Of a stretch of 64,000 nucleotides of DNA, positions 1-9,816 are shown in pieces. This stretch comes from DATFTE01 sp963802575. GTDB taxonomy: Bacteria > Acidobacteriota > Terriglobia > Terriglobales > Acidobacteriaceae. The translations under genes and the position numbers were made by a program. The DNA lies in the NCBI GenBank assembly GCA_963802575.1, contig CAWDJF010000007.1, positions 682,001 through 746,000 on the forward strand. The letters run 5' to 3'. Under the pieces are notes generated by a model. The model did not search any database. It had not been told where the DNA came from and worked only from the letters and a program-made list of their open reading frames with translations. How positions within the stretch are numbered: position 1 is the stretch's first letter; every line of letters starts with the position of its first letter.

Positions 1-159
1 CTGTCGAGAGGAACGTTTGCGGGACCAAATTCATCCCCCATTATTTCGCTTGGAAGCTGACTAACCGCTGAGACAGGCACCGCTCCGTGTCCGACACGGA
101 AGAGGATTCTGTGGCGGTTTTTGCTGTATCGCAGACTCAACACATCTGGAGCAAGCGGT
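1..159. other. Leader region of the HAMP kinase operon
   Basis: No gene is visible here. It is the region upstream of the HAMP-array kinase and should hold its promoter, but I cannot point to a convincing -35/-10 pair. A short GTCCGACACGGA palindromic stretch near 88-103 is the only structure noticed. An in-frame TTG at 121 would extend the kinase by 13 residues, but it has no good ribosome site, so the stretch is left non-coding. Confidence 0.4.
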
Positions 160-3100
160 ATGAAAAGAAATGGTTCGCGGACTTCGCCAACTGCTGAACT
201 GAACGGCGGCATAGTAGCCCAGGGAAAGAATAATGGTAGTTCCCTTGCCACAGCTGAGCCTAGCGCTGCGGAACTTAGCGCCATCCTGGCTAAGCTTCAG
301 CGCATGCGCGACGGAGACTTCTCCGTTCGCCTGCCAGGATCATGGACCGGCTTGTCGGGCAAAATTGCTGACACGTTTAATGACATCGTCGCGGCCAACC
401 AGCAAATGGCGCAGGAGCTCCAGCGCGTTGGACAGGTCGTTGGAAAGCAGGGCAAGACTCGCGAGCGGACGCGATTCACGCAGTCGCGCGGCGCCTGGGG
501 CGAAATGGAAGTCTCGGTCAATACCCTCGTTGACGATCTTCTTCGTCCCACCACAGAGGTCACGCGCGCGATCGCGGCCGTCGCGCAGGGCAACTTGACG
601 CGCACCGTGCACCTGGATGTAGATGGCCGCCCCCTGGAAGGGGAGTTTCTCCGCTCCGCCAACATCGTCAATACGATGATTCAGCAGCTCGGCGTGTTCA
701 CCGCCGAAGTGACGCGCGTTGCCCGCGAGGTCGGTACCGACGGCAAGCTCGGCGGACAAGCTCAAGTGCCCGGCGTCGCCGGCACCTGGAAAGATCTCAC
801 CGACTCCGTCAACTTGATGGCCAGCAACCTCACTGGCCAAGTGCGTAACATCGCCGAAGTCGCCACCGCCGTTGCCAGCGGCGACCTCTCCCGCAAAATC
901 ACGGTCGATGTGCGTGGCGAAATTCTTCAGCTCAAAGAAGCCATCAATACGATGGTCGATCAGTTGCGGTCGTTCGCGTCTGAAGTGACGCGCGTCGCCC
1001 GCGAAGTCGGCACCGACGGAAAACTTGGCGGACAGGCAGTCGTCCCCGGCGTCGCCGGAACCTGGAAAGATCTCACCGACTCCGTCAACGCCATGGCCGG
1101 CAACCTCACCGCCCAAGTCCGCAACATCGCCCAAGTAACAACCGCCGTCGCTCGTGGAGATCTCTCCCGTAAAATCACCGTCGATGTAAAAGGCGAAATT
1201 CTCGAACTCAAAGACACCATCAACACGATGGTCGACCAACTCAACGCGTTCGCTGGAGAAGTTACCCGCGTAGCCCGCGAAGTCGGCACCGAAGGCAAGC
1301 TCGGAGGCCAGGCGCAAGTGCCCGGGGTCGGCGGCACATGGAAAGATCTCACCGACAACGTGAACTTCATGGCCAGCAACCTCACTGGCCAAGTCCGCAA
1401 CATTGCAGAAGTCGCAACCGCCATCGCCAACGGAGACTTGTCACGAAAGATTACGGTCGACGTTCGTGGAGAAATTCTCCAGCTCAAAGAAACTCTAAAC
1501 ACGATGGTCGATCAGCTCAACCGCTTCGCCGGAGAAGTCACGCGCGTCGCCCGCGAAGTAGGTAGCGAAGGCCGTTTAGGCGGACAGGCGAACGTCCCCG
1601 GGGTCGCCGGTACCTGGAAAGATCTCACCGACTCCGTCAACTCCATGGCCGGTAACCTTACTGCTCAGGTCCGCAACATCGCTGAAGTCACCACGGCTGT
1701 GGCCCGCGGCGATCTCTCCCGCAAAATTACCGTCGATGTGAAGGGAGAAATTCTTGAGCTGAAGAACACTATTAATACGATGGTGGATCAGCTCAACGCC
1801 TTCGCCGGTGAAGTCACGCGCGTTGCTCGCGAAGTCGGTACAGAAGGAAAACTCGGAGGTCAAGCGCAAGTCCGCGGAGTCGCGGGAACCTGGAAAGATC
1901 TCACCGACAACGTAAACTTCATGGCCAGCAACCTCACCGGCCAGGTGCGCAACATCGCTGAAGTGGCGACGGCCGTCGCTCGTGGCGACCTCTCCCGCAA
2001 AATCACGGTCGATGTCAAAGGAGAAATTCTCGAACTCAAAGACACCATTAACACGATGGTGGATCAGTTGCGAGCCTTCGCTTCGGAAGTCACGCGCGTC
2101 GCCCGCGAAGTCGGCACCGACGGCAAGCTTGGAGGTCAAGCCCAAGTCTCCGGCATCGCCGGCACCTGGAAAGATCTCACCGATTCCGTGAACTCCATGG
2201 CCAGCAACTTGACCGGCCAGGTCCGCAACATCGCTGAAGTGGCAACGGCCATCGCCAACGGCGATCTCTCGAAGAAAATTACGGTTAACGTCAGCGGCGA
2301 AATCTTGCTGCTGAAAGAGACCATCAACACCATGGTCGATCAGTTGAACGCGTTCGCTGGCGAAGTCACTCGAGTCGCTCGCGAAGTCGGTAGCGAAGGC
2401 CGTCTCGGCGGACAAGCCAACGTACCCGGCGTCGCCGGCACCTGGAAAGATCTCACCGACTCGGTAAACTCCATGGCCGGAAACCTGACTGGACAGGTGC
2501 GCAACATCGCCGAAGTCACCACAGCTGTGGCCCGTGGAGACCTCTCCCGCAAGATCACGGTCGATGTGAAAGGCGAGATTCTGGAGCTGAAAAATACCAT
2601 CAACACCATGGTCGATCAGCTCAACGCCTTCGCCGGAGAAGTCACCCGCGTTGCCCGCGAGGTCGGCACCGACGGCAAACTCGGGGGGCAGGCTGAAGTC
2701 CCCGGTGTGGCCGGTACGTGGAAAGATCTCACCGATAACGTCAATTTCATGGCCAGCAACCTTACCGGCCAGGTGCGAAACATCGCCGAAGTCGCCACCG
2801 CTATCGCAACAGGCGATCTTTCGAAGAAGATCACTGTCGACGTGCGTGGCGAAATCCTGCAACTCAAAGAAACTCTCAATACGATGGTTGAGCAGTTGCG
2901 ATCGTTCGCTGCCGAAGTAACGCGTGTCGCGCGCGAAGTAGGCAGCGAAGGCCGTCTTGGCGGACAAGCCAACGTGCCTGGTGTCGCCGGCACCTGGAAG
3001 GATCTCACCGACTCCGTGAACGCAATGGCTGGAAACTTGACGGGCCAGGTGCGAAATATCGCGGAAGTCACCACAGCCGTCGCTCGCGGAGACCTCTCCC

Positions 3101-6100
3101 GCAAAATCACGGTCGACGTGAAAGGCGAAATTCTTGAGCTCAAAAACACCATCAACACCATGGTCGATCAGCTCAACGCCTTCGCCGCAGAAGTCACGCG
3201 CGTGGCTCGCGAAGTCGGCACCGAAGGAAAGCTGGGTGGCCAGGCCCAAGTCCCGGGAGTCGCCGGAACCTGGAAAGATCTCACCGACAACGTGAACGTC
3301 ATGGCCGCCAACCTGACGGAACAGGTGCGCGGCATCGTCAAGGTTGTCACGGCTGTTGCCAACGGAGACCTTGGCCAGAAACTGACGGTTAATGCCAAGG
3401 GCGAAGTCGCCGCCTTGGCCGAAACCATCAATAACATGACCGACACGCTGGCAACGTTCGCCGATCAGGTGACGACAGTTGCTCGCGAAGTGGGCGTGGA
3501 AGGTCGTCTCGGTGGCCAGGCAAACGTTCCTGGCGCGGCCGGAACCTGGAAGGATTTGACCGGCAACGTCAACTTGCTCGCCGACAACCTCACCAACCAG
3601 GTGCGCGCCATCGCAGAGGTCGCCACCGCTGTCACGAAAGGTGACCTCACCCGGTCCATTCAAGTAGAAGCGCTCGGCGAAGTGGCCGAACTGAAAGACA
3701 ACATCAACACCATGATCAACAACCTCCGTCTCACGACTGAGCGCAACACCGAGCAAGATTGGCTCAAAACCAACCTGGCTCGCGTCACTGGTATGTTGCA
3801 GGGCCAACGCGACCTGACCACTGTAGGACGAATGCTGCTTTCCGAGCTCGCTCCCCTGGTGAACGCCCAACAAGGCGTTATCTATCAAATGGAGACGGAA
3901 GGCACCGGCATGGTTCTGCTGTCCGCGTTTGCCGGCGACGGAGAGAACGGCCACCTACGACGCCTTGAACTAGGCGAGAGTCTGGTTGGCCAGTGCGCTT
4001 CGGAAAAGCGCCGGATGTTGATTGCCGACCTTCCGCCCGAAACCGTTTCCATCCGCTCCGGCTTGTTCGAGGCGGTTCCGCGAAACGTTATCGTCCTCCC
4101 GGTTCTGTTCGAAGACCGCGTCAAGGCTGTCATCGAACTTGCCACGCTGAATAACTTCACGACTTCTCACCTGGCTTTCCTCGAACAGCTAACGGCCAGC
4201 ATCGGTATCGTGCTGAACAGCATTGAGGCCACCATGCAGACCGAAGGTCTGCTCAAACAATCGCAGCAACTCGCCGCCGAGTTGCAAGCGCAGCAAAAGG
4301 AACTCCAGCAAACCAACGAACAGTTGGCCCAGAAAGCCCAGCAATTGGCCGAACAGAACGTCGAAGTGGAACGCAAGAACCAGGAAATCGAACAAGCCCG
4401 CCGCGCCTTGGAAGAAAAGGCCAAAGAGCTCGCGCTCACCTCCAAGTACAAATCGGAGTTCCTGGCCAACATGTCCCACGAGCTGCGCACTCCGCTGAAC
4501 AGCATTCTTGTCCTCGGACAGCAACTGGCCGACAATCCCGATGGCAATCTCGCAGCCAAGCAGGTCGAATTTGCCCGCACCATTCACGGCGCTGGCACCG
4601 ACCTCCTCAACCTCATCAGCGACATTCTCGACCTCTCGAAGATCGAATCGGGCACCGTCTCCGTCGAAGCGGACGAAGTCCCCTTCGCAAGCTTGCTCGA
4701 TACGGTCGCTCGTCCCTTCCGTCACGAGGCTGAGAACCGCCGCCTCGATTTCGAGGTCAAACCCGATCCCGGTCTCACGCGCAGCCTCGTGACCGACTCG
4801 AAACGTCTGCAGCAGGTGCTGAAGAACCTGCTCTCTAATGCCTTCAAGTTCACCGAACAAGGAGGCGTTCGACTCTCTGTCTTCCCCGCCCGAAGCGGTT
4901 GGAGCGAAGAGCATCCGATTCTTGGAAAGGCTGCCAACGTTGTGGCCTTCGAAGTGACCGACACCGGAATCGGCATTCCCTTCGACAAGCAACGCATCAT
5001 CTTCGAGGCCTTCCAGCAGGCAGATGCCGGAACCAGCCGCAAGTACGGAGGAACCGGCCTCGGTCTGGCGATCAGCCGCGAACTCGCCAGCCTGCTTGGA
5101 GGAGAAATTCAGCTCACCAGCACGCCGGAGAGAGGTAGCACTTTCACGCTTTATCTACCGCAGACCTACGTGGGCCCGTCGTCATCGCAGGTCGCCACCG
5201 ACCGCAGAACCCAGACGATCACGCCACTGCAACTCTCCAGCGTCCGAGTCACCGAATCGCCCGTGGAGCGCATCGTTGACGATCGCGATGAGCTTCACGC
5301 AGAAGACGCGATCCTACTCATCGTGGAAGATGACCCGCACTTCGCCCGTGTCCTGCGCGATCTCTCGCACGACATGGGATTCAAAGTTCTCATTGCAGCT
5401 CGCGGAACCGAAGCCCTCAGCCTCGCGCGCGAGTTCTCTCCCACCGCCGTCTCCCTCGACGTTTCCCTTCCCGACATGGTGGGATGGACCGTCCTTCATC
5501 ATCTGAAGCAAGATCCAGCCACCCGGCACATTCCCGTGCAAATGCTCACGCTCGACGAAGACCGCCGTCACGGCCTCGCCTTGGGAGCCTTTGCCTTTGT
5601 CACCAAGCCAACCACGCCCGACGGCTTGGCGGCAGCCTTGTCGCGCATCAAAGACTATTCCAACCGGCGTCCCAAAAGATTGCTGGTCGTGGAAGACAAT
5701 CCTGCCGAACAGTTAAGCATCCGTGAACTGCTGGGTCACGACGACATCGATGTCAGCGTTGCCGCTACCGGAATCGAGGCCCTGGAGGTCCTGGACAAGG
5801 AACCGGTTGACTGCGTCGTTCTCGACCTTCGCCTTCCCGATCTTTCTGGATTCGAAGTGCTCGAACGCATTCGCGATACGCCGGCCCTCAGCGAGTTGCC
5901 TGTAATCGTCTTTACCGGGAAGGAATTGTCTCCCGATGAAGACGCGCGGCTGCACACGCTGGCGCGCAGCGTGGTGGTCAAAGGCGTCGAATCTCCGGAA
6001 CGCCTGCTCGACGAAACGTCTCTGTTCCTGCACCGCGTGATCGCCGATCTGCCGACCGAGAAGCAAAAACTTCTCGACCGGCTGCATCGCTCCGATGACG

Positions 6101-6477
6101 CTCTGCTCGGCAAGAAAGTGCTGGTCGTCGATGACGATGTCCGGAACATCTTCGCGCTCAGCAGTGTTCTGGAGCGCCGCGGCATGAGCGTCCTCACCGC
6201 TGGCACAGGCCGTCAAGCCATCAACACGCTCGAATCTGAATCAGATTTGGCGATCGTGCTGATGGATATCATGATGCCGGAAATGGATGGATATGAAACC
6301 ATGCAGGTTATCCGGCAAAATCCGTCATTCCGGCGGCTTCCGATTATCGCGTTGACGGCGAAAGCCATGAAGGGCGACCGGGAAAAATGCCTCGAAGCCG
6401 GCGCTTCCGACTACCTGGCCAAACCCGTCGATACCGAACAACTCTTGTCCGCATTGCGCATGTGGCTCCACCGTTAG
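160..6477 (+). CDS. Hybrid sensor histidine kinase with 11-unit HAMP array and three receiver domains
   Basis: Large (2105 aa) hybrid histidine kinase. No signal peptide or membrane segment is visible, so it is probably cytoplasmic. Order: degenerate N-terminal HAMP region (~35-180); eleven ~92-residue HAMP units carrying VTRVAREVG and GTWKDLT motifs (~183-1195); GAF domain (~1210-1355); Gln/Glu-rich coiled coil; HisKA with His1440 in MSHELRTPLN; HATPase_c with N box NLLSNAFKFT, DTGIGI and GGTGLGLAIS; three receivers with acceptor aspartates near 1767, 1889 and 2036. The HAMP array resembles group III (Nik1/Os-1) kinases, in which poly-HAMP units act in osmotic and cell-envelope stress sensing; the signal here is unknown. 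ATG160 is chosen because GGAG lies 8 nt upstream; TTG121 is an alternative. It is followed 38 nt later by another kinase gene, probably in the same operon. Confidence 0.93.
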   Translation: MKRNGSRTSPTAELNGGIVAQGKNNGSSLATAEPSAAELSAILAKLQRMRDGDFSVRLPGSWTGLSGKIADTFNDIVAANQQMAQELQRVGQVVGKQGKTRERTRFTQSRGAWGEMEVSVNTLVDDLLRPTTEVTRAIAAVAQGNLTRTVHLDVDGRPLEGEFLRSANIVNTMIQQLGVFTAEVTRVAREVGTDGKLGGQAQVPGVAGTWKDLTDSVNLMASNLTGQVRNIAEVATAVASGDLSRKITVDVRGEILQLKEAINTMVDQLRSFASEVTRVAREVGTDGKLGGQAVVPGVAGTWKDLTDSVNAMAGNLTAQVRNIAQVTTAVARGDLSRKITVDVKGEILELKDTINTMVDQLNAFAGEVTRVAREVGTEGKLGGQAQVPGVGGTWKDLTDNVNFMASNLTGQVRNIAEVATAIANGDLSRKITVDVRGEILQLKETLNTMVDQLNRFAGEVTRVAREVGSEGRLGGQANVPGVAGTWKDLTDSVNSMAGNLTAQVRNIAEVTTAVARGDLSRKITVDVKGEILELKNTINTMVDQLNAFAGEVTRVAREVGTEGKLGGQAQVRGVAGTWKDLTDNVNFMASNLTGQVRNIAEVATAVARGDLSRKITVDVKGEILELKDTINTMVDQLRAFASEVTRVAREVGTDGKLGGQAQVSGIAGTWKDLTDSVNSMASNLTGQVRNIAEVATAIANGDLSKKITVNVSGEILLLKETINTMVDQLNAFAGEVTRVAREVGSEGRLGGQANVPGVAGTWKDLTDSVNSMAGNLTGQVRNIAEVTTAVARGDLSRKITVDVKGEILELKNTINTMVDQLNAFAGEVTRVAREVGTDGKLGGQAEVPGVAGTWKDLTDNVNFMASNLTGQVRNIAEVATAIATGDLSKKITVDVRGEILQLKETLNTMVEQLRSFAAEVTRVAREVGSEGRLGGQANVPGVAGTWKDLTDSVNAMAGNLTGQVRNIAEVTTAVARGDLSRKITVDVKGEILELKNTINTMVDQLNAFAAEVTRVAREVGTEGKLGGQAQVPGVAGTWKDLTDNVNVMAANLTEQVRGIVKVVTAVANGDLGQKLTVNAKGEVAALAETINNMTDTLATFADQVTTVAREVGVEGRLGGQANVPGAAGTWKDLTGNVNLLADNLTNQVRAIAEVATAVTKGDLTRSIQVEALGEVAELKDNINTMINNLRLTTERNTEQDWLKTNLARVTGMLQGQRDLTTVGRMLLSELAPLVNAQQGVIYQMETEGTGMVLLSAFAGDGENGHLRRLELGESLVGQCASEKRRMLIADLPPETVSIRSGLFEAVPRNVIVLPVLFEDRVKAVIELATLNNFTTSHLAFLEQLTASIGIVLNSIEATMQTEGLLKQSQQLAAELQAQQKELQQTNEQLAQKAQQLAEQNVEVERKNQEIEQARRALEEKAKELALTSKYKSEFLANMSHELRTPLNSILVLGQQLADNPDGNLAAKQVEFARTIHGAGTDLLNLISDILDLSKIESGTVSVEADEVPFASLLDTVARPFRHEAENRRLDFEVKPDPGLTRSLVTDSKRLQQVLKNLLSNAFKFTEQGGVRLSVFPARSGWSEEHPILGKAANVVAFEVTDTGIGIPFDKQRIIFEAFQQADAGTSRKYGGTGLGLAISRELASLLGGEIQLTSTPERGSTFTLYLPQTYVGPSSSQVATDRRTQTITPLQLSSVRVTESPVERIVDDRDELHAEDAILLIVEDDPHFARVLRDLSHDMGFKVLIAARGTEALSLAREFSPTAVSLDVSLPDMVGWTVLHHLKQDPATRHIPVQMLTLDEDRRHGLALGAFAFVTKPTTPDGLAAALSRIKDYSNRRPKRLLVVEDNPAEQLSIRELLGHDDIDVSVAATGIEALEVLDKEPVDCVVLDLRLPDLSGFEVLERIRDTPALSELPVIVFTGKELSPDEDARLHTLARSVVVKGVESPERLLDETSLFLHRVIADLPTEKQKLLDRLHRSDDALLGKKVLVVDDDVRNIFALSSVLERRGMSVLTAGTGRQAINTLESESDLAIVLMDIMMPEMDGYETMQVIRQNPSFRRLPIIALTAKAMKGDREKCLEAGASDYLAKPVDTEQLLSALRMWLHR
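708..3743 (+). repeat. Eleven in-frame 276-bp HAMP-coding repeats
   Basis: The motif encoding VTRVAREVG (VTTVAREVG in the last unit) recurs at about 708, 984, 1260, 1536, 1812, 2088, 2364, 2640, 2916, 3192 and 3468, a constant 276 nt (92 codons) with no indels. Units alternate between recognisable subtypes (TDGKLGGQA/TEGKLGGQA versus SEGRLGGQA; SGDLSRKITVDVRGEIL versus RGDLSRKITVDVKGEIL). This suggests expansion of a two-unit block followed by homogenisation. The last unit is the most diverged. Such arrays are prone to recombination and misassembly. Confidence 0.95.
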
Positions 6478-6515
6478 GCGCCCGTTCAGTGTCTGCGGTA
6501 GGGAAAGGCAAGCTG

Positions 6516-8195
6516 ATGAATACGAAAGAGCCCGTCAACATACTGATGGTCGACGATCAACCGGGCAAGCTCCTCAGCTACGAGGTCATCCTCGGGGAAC
6601 TGGGAGAGAATTTGATCAAAGCAACTTCTGCCAAGCTGGCCCTGGAAGAGTTGCTGAAGAACGATATCGCGGTAGTGCTGATGGACGTCAGTATGCCGGA
6701 GCTCGACGGATTCGAACTGGCAGACTTGATCCGCCAGCATCCGCGCTTTCAAGATACCGCGATCATTTTTATCTCCGCCGTACACCTCACCGAACTCGAC
6801 ATGCTCCGTGGATACGAACGCGGAGGTGTCGACTACGTCTCGGTTCCTGTAATTCCTGAGCTGCTGCGGGCCAAAGTCCGTCTCTTCTCGGAGCTGCATC
6901 GCAAGTCCCATCAACTGGAGCGCCTGAACCGTCAATTGGAGGCGCGCGTCGAAGAGCGCACACGGGAACTGGAAATCAAAGCGGCTGCGCTGCAGGAACT
7001 AAATCAAAATCTCGCGCGCAAGCACCAGGAACTCGACGCGATTGTGCGCACCGCACCTGACATCATATTCAGCCGCCGCGCCGACGGAGCCAGAGACTAT
7101 ATCAGCGACCGGTTCTACGAATTCACCGGCGCATCTCCGTCGTCCGCGGAAGGTTTTCGCTGGATGGACTATGTGCACCCTGACGATCGCGAACGCAGTA
7201 CTGCAGAATGGATGGAAAGCGTTCGTTCGGGCTGTCACTACGAGTCGGAGTACCGCCTCCGGGGAAAGAGTGGAGAATATCGCTGGTTCCGCGCTCGCGC
7301 CGTTCCCATTCGCGATCAATCAGGCGAGATCATGAAATGGTACGGCACTTGTTCTGACATTCACGACAGCAAGATGCTTGAACAATCCATGCGCGATAAC
7401 GCCGTGCAGCTGGAAAAAACTGTCGCCGCGCGCACCGAAGACCTCCGCCGCCTGTCCGGACGCCTCCTGACCCTTCGCGACGAAGAACAGCGTCGTGTCG
7501 CGCGAGAACTCCACGATGGATTAGGCCAGGAGCTGGTTGCGGCGAAAATGACAATGGATTCCGCCCTGCAACGGATCTCCACTCGAACCACCAGGAAGAC
7601 CCTTCTCGACGTGAGTGAGATGATCGATCAGGCGATCAAGCAGGTTCGCAGCATTTCCCATCTGCTTCACCCGCCATTGCTGGACGAAGTGGGGTTGCTG
7701 TCCGCAATCCAGTGGTATCTCGACGGACTCACCAAGCGCAGCGGGCTCAAGACATCACTCGAGATTAATCCCCCGGAATTTCCCCGGCTGGCGCGCGAAG
7801 TCGAGATTGCCATGTTCCGCATCGTGCAGGAAGCGCTCACCAACGTCTTCCGTCACTCGGGAGCGCAGATGGCGTGGATCGTTTTGTCACAGCAGGACGA
7901 CCGCGTTGTCGTCAGCGTGCGCGACGATGGAAAAGGTATTGGGCAAATCTCGACTGCTCAAGTCGACGGGATCGGCGTCGGGATTGGCGGCATGCGCCAG
8001 CGGTCCCGCGAATTCGGTGGCGATTTGCGGGTCGTGGACGCGAATCCCGGAACCCTGGTGGAAGCCGTCATCCCTTACAAAATCCCAAGTAAAATCAGCG
8101 CGCCGGTAAAGTCGCCAACTGTGCCCGAGCGATCGATCTCGCAGAGCGTTTCTGCTGGGTCAGGCAGCGCGCTAAGACCTGCTGCTGAAACATAG
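6516..8195 (+). CDS. Receiver-PAS-HisKA_3 hybrid histidine kinase
   Basis: 559 aa. The N-terminal receiver domain (1-120) has acidic residues VDD and acceptor Asp57 in VLMDVSMPELDG. A coiled coil (~130-170) leads to a PAS/PAC domain (~175-290, with the YRWFRARAVPIRD PAC motif), then a NarL/DesK-type HisKA_3 dimerisation domain with His333 in RELHDGLGQE and a C-terminal HATPase (FRIVQEALTNVFRHS, DDGKGIG). This type normally phosphorylates NarL/FixJ response regulators; none is adjacent, so the partner is elsewhere. ATG6516 is chosen over the longer upstream reading frame because that extension lies inside the preceding kinase gene and lacks homology. The receiver could accept phosphate from the upstream HAMP kinase, making a relay; that is inference from position. 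Confidence 0.92.
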   Translation: MNTKEPVNILMVDDQPGKLLSYEVILGELGENLIKATSAKLALEELLKNDIAVVLMDVSMPELDGFELADLIRQHPRFQDTAIIFISAVHLTELDMLRGYERGGVDYVSVPVIPELLRAKVRLFSELHRKSHQLERLNRQLEARVEERTRELEIKAAALQELNQNLARKHQELDAIVRTAPDIIFSRRADGARDYISDRFYEFTGASPSSAEGFRWMDYVHPDDRERSTAEWMESVRSGCHYESEYRLRGKSGEYRWFRARAVPIRDQSGEIMKWYGTCSDIHDSKMLEQSMRDNAVQLEKTVAARTEDLRRLSGRLLTLRDEEQRRVARELHDGLGQELVAAKMTMDSALQRISTRTTRKTLLDVSEMIDQAIKQVRSISHLLHPPLLDEVGLLSAIQWYLDGLTKRSGLKTSLEINPPEFPRLAREVEIAMFRIVQEALTNVFRHSGAQMAWIVLSQQDDRVVVSVRDDGKGIGQISTAQVDGIGVGIGGMRQRSREFGGDLRVVDANPGTLVEAVIPYKIPSKISAPVKSPTVPERSISQSVSAGSGSALRPAAET

Positions 8196-8253
8196 CCTTC
8201 CGCTCAACGGAAGTAATTGGAGCGTGCAGTTTTCCACGCTCCATGTACCCTGC

Positions 8254-8409
8254 CTAGGCCGTGGTCCGTCCTGTCACAAAATGCAAAATCAGTGAAATAA
8301 ACGCCAATACCAGCAGGATGTGAATAAACGCTCCCGCCACGTGAAAGACGGTAAACCCGCCAATCCATGCGATCAGCAGAATAATAAAAAGCACTGTCCA
8401 AATACTCAC
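8254..8409 (-). CDS. Small hydrophobic protein, lmo0937/DUF5670-like
   Basis: 51-residue protein starting with GTG and preceded by GGGAGGA on the minus strand. It is nearly all membrane: a WTVLFIILLIAWIGGF segment, a short HVAGAFIH turn and a second hydrophobic segment ending FVTGR. This pattern (two hydrophobic helices, central HxxGxxIHxLL, ending TGR) matches the small lmo0937-family membrane proteins common in Acidobacteriota and Bacteroidota, whose function is unknown. It stands alone, convergent with the kinase operon. Confidence 0.75.
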   Translation of the reverse strand: MSIWTVLFIILLIAWIGGFTVFHVAGAFIHILLVLAFISLILHFVTGRTTA

Positions 8410-8633
8410 GGAGTCCTCCCATTTCTTAGCAGCGGTCAGGCGGCCCTGACAACTACGCGCTTCGGGGACTTCGATGGCATTAGACTGATTGGGGTTTGTT
8501 AACCGACCAGATCGACAAATGTAGTGCCGTGACCTACTCGATTGCTAGACGGTCCAATTCTGTTCGCTGGCGAACTGACGCAGAAATGCCCTCCGCTTAA
8601 GTTAGCAAGACCACTCCCACATGAAAGGAAGTC

Positions 8634-8798
8634 ATGACACCCGAGGAAAGCGATCGCCTGCGTGAGCTATGCACGCAGGCCCAAAGCGAAATGGATCCGG
8701 TGAAATTGGTGCAGTTGATTCAGGAGATCAATCGAGTGTTCGAGCTATCTGAGGAGCGTCAGAAGAATCAGTCCCCGTTAGACCCGGACGCTACTTGA
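8634..8798 (+). CDS. Small acidic hypothetical protein (54 aa)
   Basis: 54 residues starting MTPEESDRLRELC and ending LDPDAT. It is predicted helical and soluble, with a charged, leucine-spaced amphipathic pattern (LVQLIQEINRVFEL). ATG8634 is preceded by AAAGGAAG. Small proteins of this general type are frequent in Acidobacteriota, but I cannot assign a function. Its last 31 nt overlap the end of the convergent Crp/Fnr gene, which is unusual but compatible with two short convergent genes. Confidence 0.55.
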   Translation: MTPEESDRLRELCTQAQSEMDPVKLVQLIQEINRVFELSEERQKNQSPLDPDAT

Positions 8799-9577
8799 GG
8801 CACTCGTGCCACTAAACTAACTTGTCGCAGTCCTAGACCCCCATTGAAATTCTTGATCACGTGGTAGCACTCGCAGGCAGTATCTTCCAGTTGTTTGCGA
8901 TCTACAACCTGCAGCGTCCCACGCCGGTTTTCAATCATTCCCGCACTCTCCAGACGAGCGCACGCGAGGCTAACCGTAGGACGTCCCGCTCCCAGCATCT
9001 GTGCCAGAAACTCATGCGTCAGCGGAAGCACTGGAGACTCGACCCGGTCCTGGCACATCAGAAGCCACCGCGCCAAACGCTGATCTACCTCGTGCAGGCG
9101 GTTGCATGCCGCCACCTGCCCCACTTGCAGACTCTGCAGCAGAACAAAGTGGTTGGCCCGTCGCTGCAGATCAGGAATGCTGGGCAATATCTCCAGAAGG
9201 TGTTCCACGCTGATTCGCACACCCTCGCCCGGTATCTGCATGATGCCGCGGAAAGGCGCTCGCTTGATTCCAGCGATCACTGACACGCCGACGACTCCCT
9301 CCCTCCCCACCACGCCGACCTCTACACTTTCCCCGTCGTGCGTGACCACTACCAGAGAGGTCATCCCTTGATTGAGAAAATAGACGAAATCAATCTCTTC
9401 GCCGGCGTCATTCAGTATGAAATAGCGCGGCAAATTGACTGGCTCAAGCAAAGGGCGCAGTACCTTGTACTCGTCGTCGGGAATCGACGACAACAACATA
9501 TTGCGGGTGGGCTTCCCCGTCACATCGGTCCGCACATCAGTTTGCAACCCATTAGATTGGAGCGCGTTAGTGGCCAT
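8768..9577 (-). CDS. Crp/Fnr-family transcriptional regulator
   Basis: 269 aa. An N-terminal cyclic-nucleotide-binding-like beta barrel (~25-140; MTSLVVVTHDGESVEVGVVGREG) is followed by a long dimerisation helix (LQRRANHFVLLQSLQVGQVAACNR) and a winged helix-turn-helix of Crp type (LTHEFLAQMLGAGRPTVS, ~190-225). There is no N-terminal cysteine cluster, so it is not an Fe-S oxygen sensor like FNR; the effector is unknown. ATG9577 is chosen over the adjacent TTG9580 because AGAGGG is correctly spaced from it. Divergent from the LysR gene across 239 bp, which should hold both promoters. Confidence 0.9.
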   Translation of the reverse strand: MATNALQSNGLQTDVRTDVTGKPTRNMLLSSIPDDEYKVLRPLLEPVNLPRYFILNDAGEEIDFVYFLNQGMTSLVVVTHDGESVEVGVVGREGVVGVSVIAGIKRAPFRGIMQIPGEGVRISVEHLLEILPSIPDLQRRANHFVLLQSLQVGQVAACNRLHEVDQRLARWLLMCQDRVESPVLPLTHEFLAQMLGAGRPTVSLACARLESAGMIENRRGTLQVVDRKQLEDTACECYHVIKNFNGGLGLRQVSLVARVPQVASGSNGD

Positions 9578-9816
9578 CAATATCCCTCTAAAGGCGTCTG
9601 TGGCGACCGTCCTCTGCAGGTTAGCAACACCTTCCCTTGCCTTGCTCGAACCTCCCAGAAACCGGCGTCAGCACTTGGAGGGATCAGCCACTGACCGGGT
9701 TGCAAGCAAAATCGCACATAGCAAAGAATTTCTCCGTGAGAGTACCGGCATAAGGTAAATCGGGTAGCCAAGTACAATGCTCCAGACATGCTCTCGAACC
9801 GGGCAGGCACCCAGCT

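Noticed and set aside
708..3743. CRISPR-like array
   Set aside because: Period 276 bp, protein-coding in frame, no short repeats with unique spacers.
340..3954. Long antisense open frames opposite the HAMP repeats (up to 792 codons)
   Set aside because: Produced by the periodic, stop-poor coding sequence on the other strand; no ribosome sites, unnatural residue composition.
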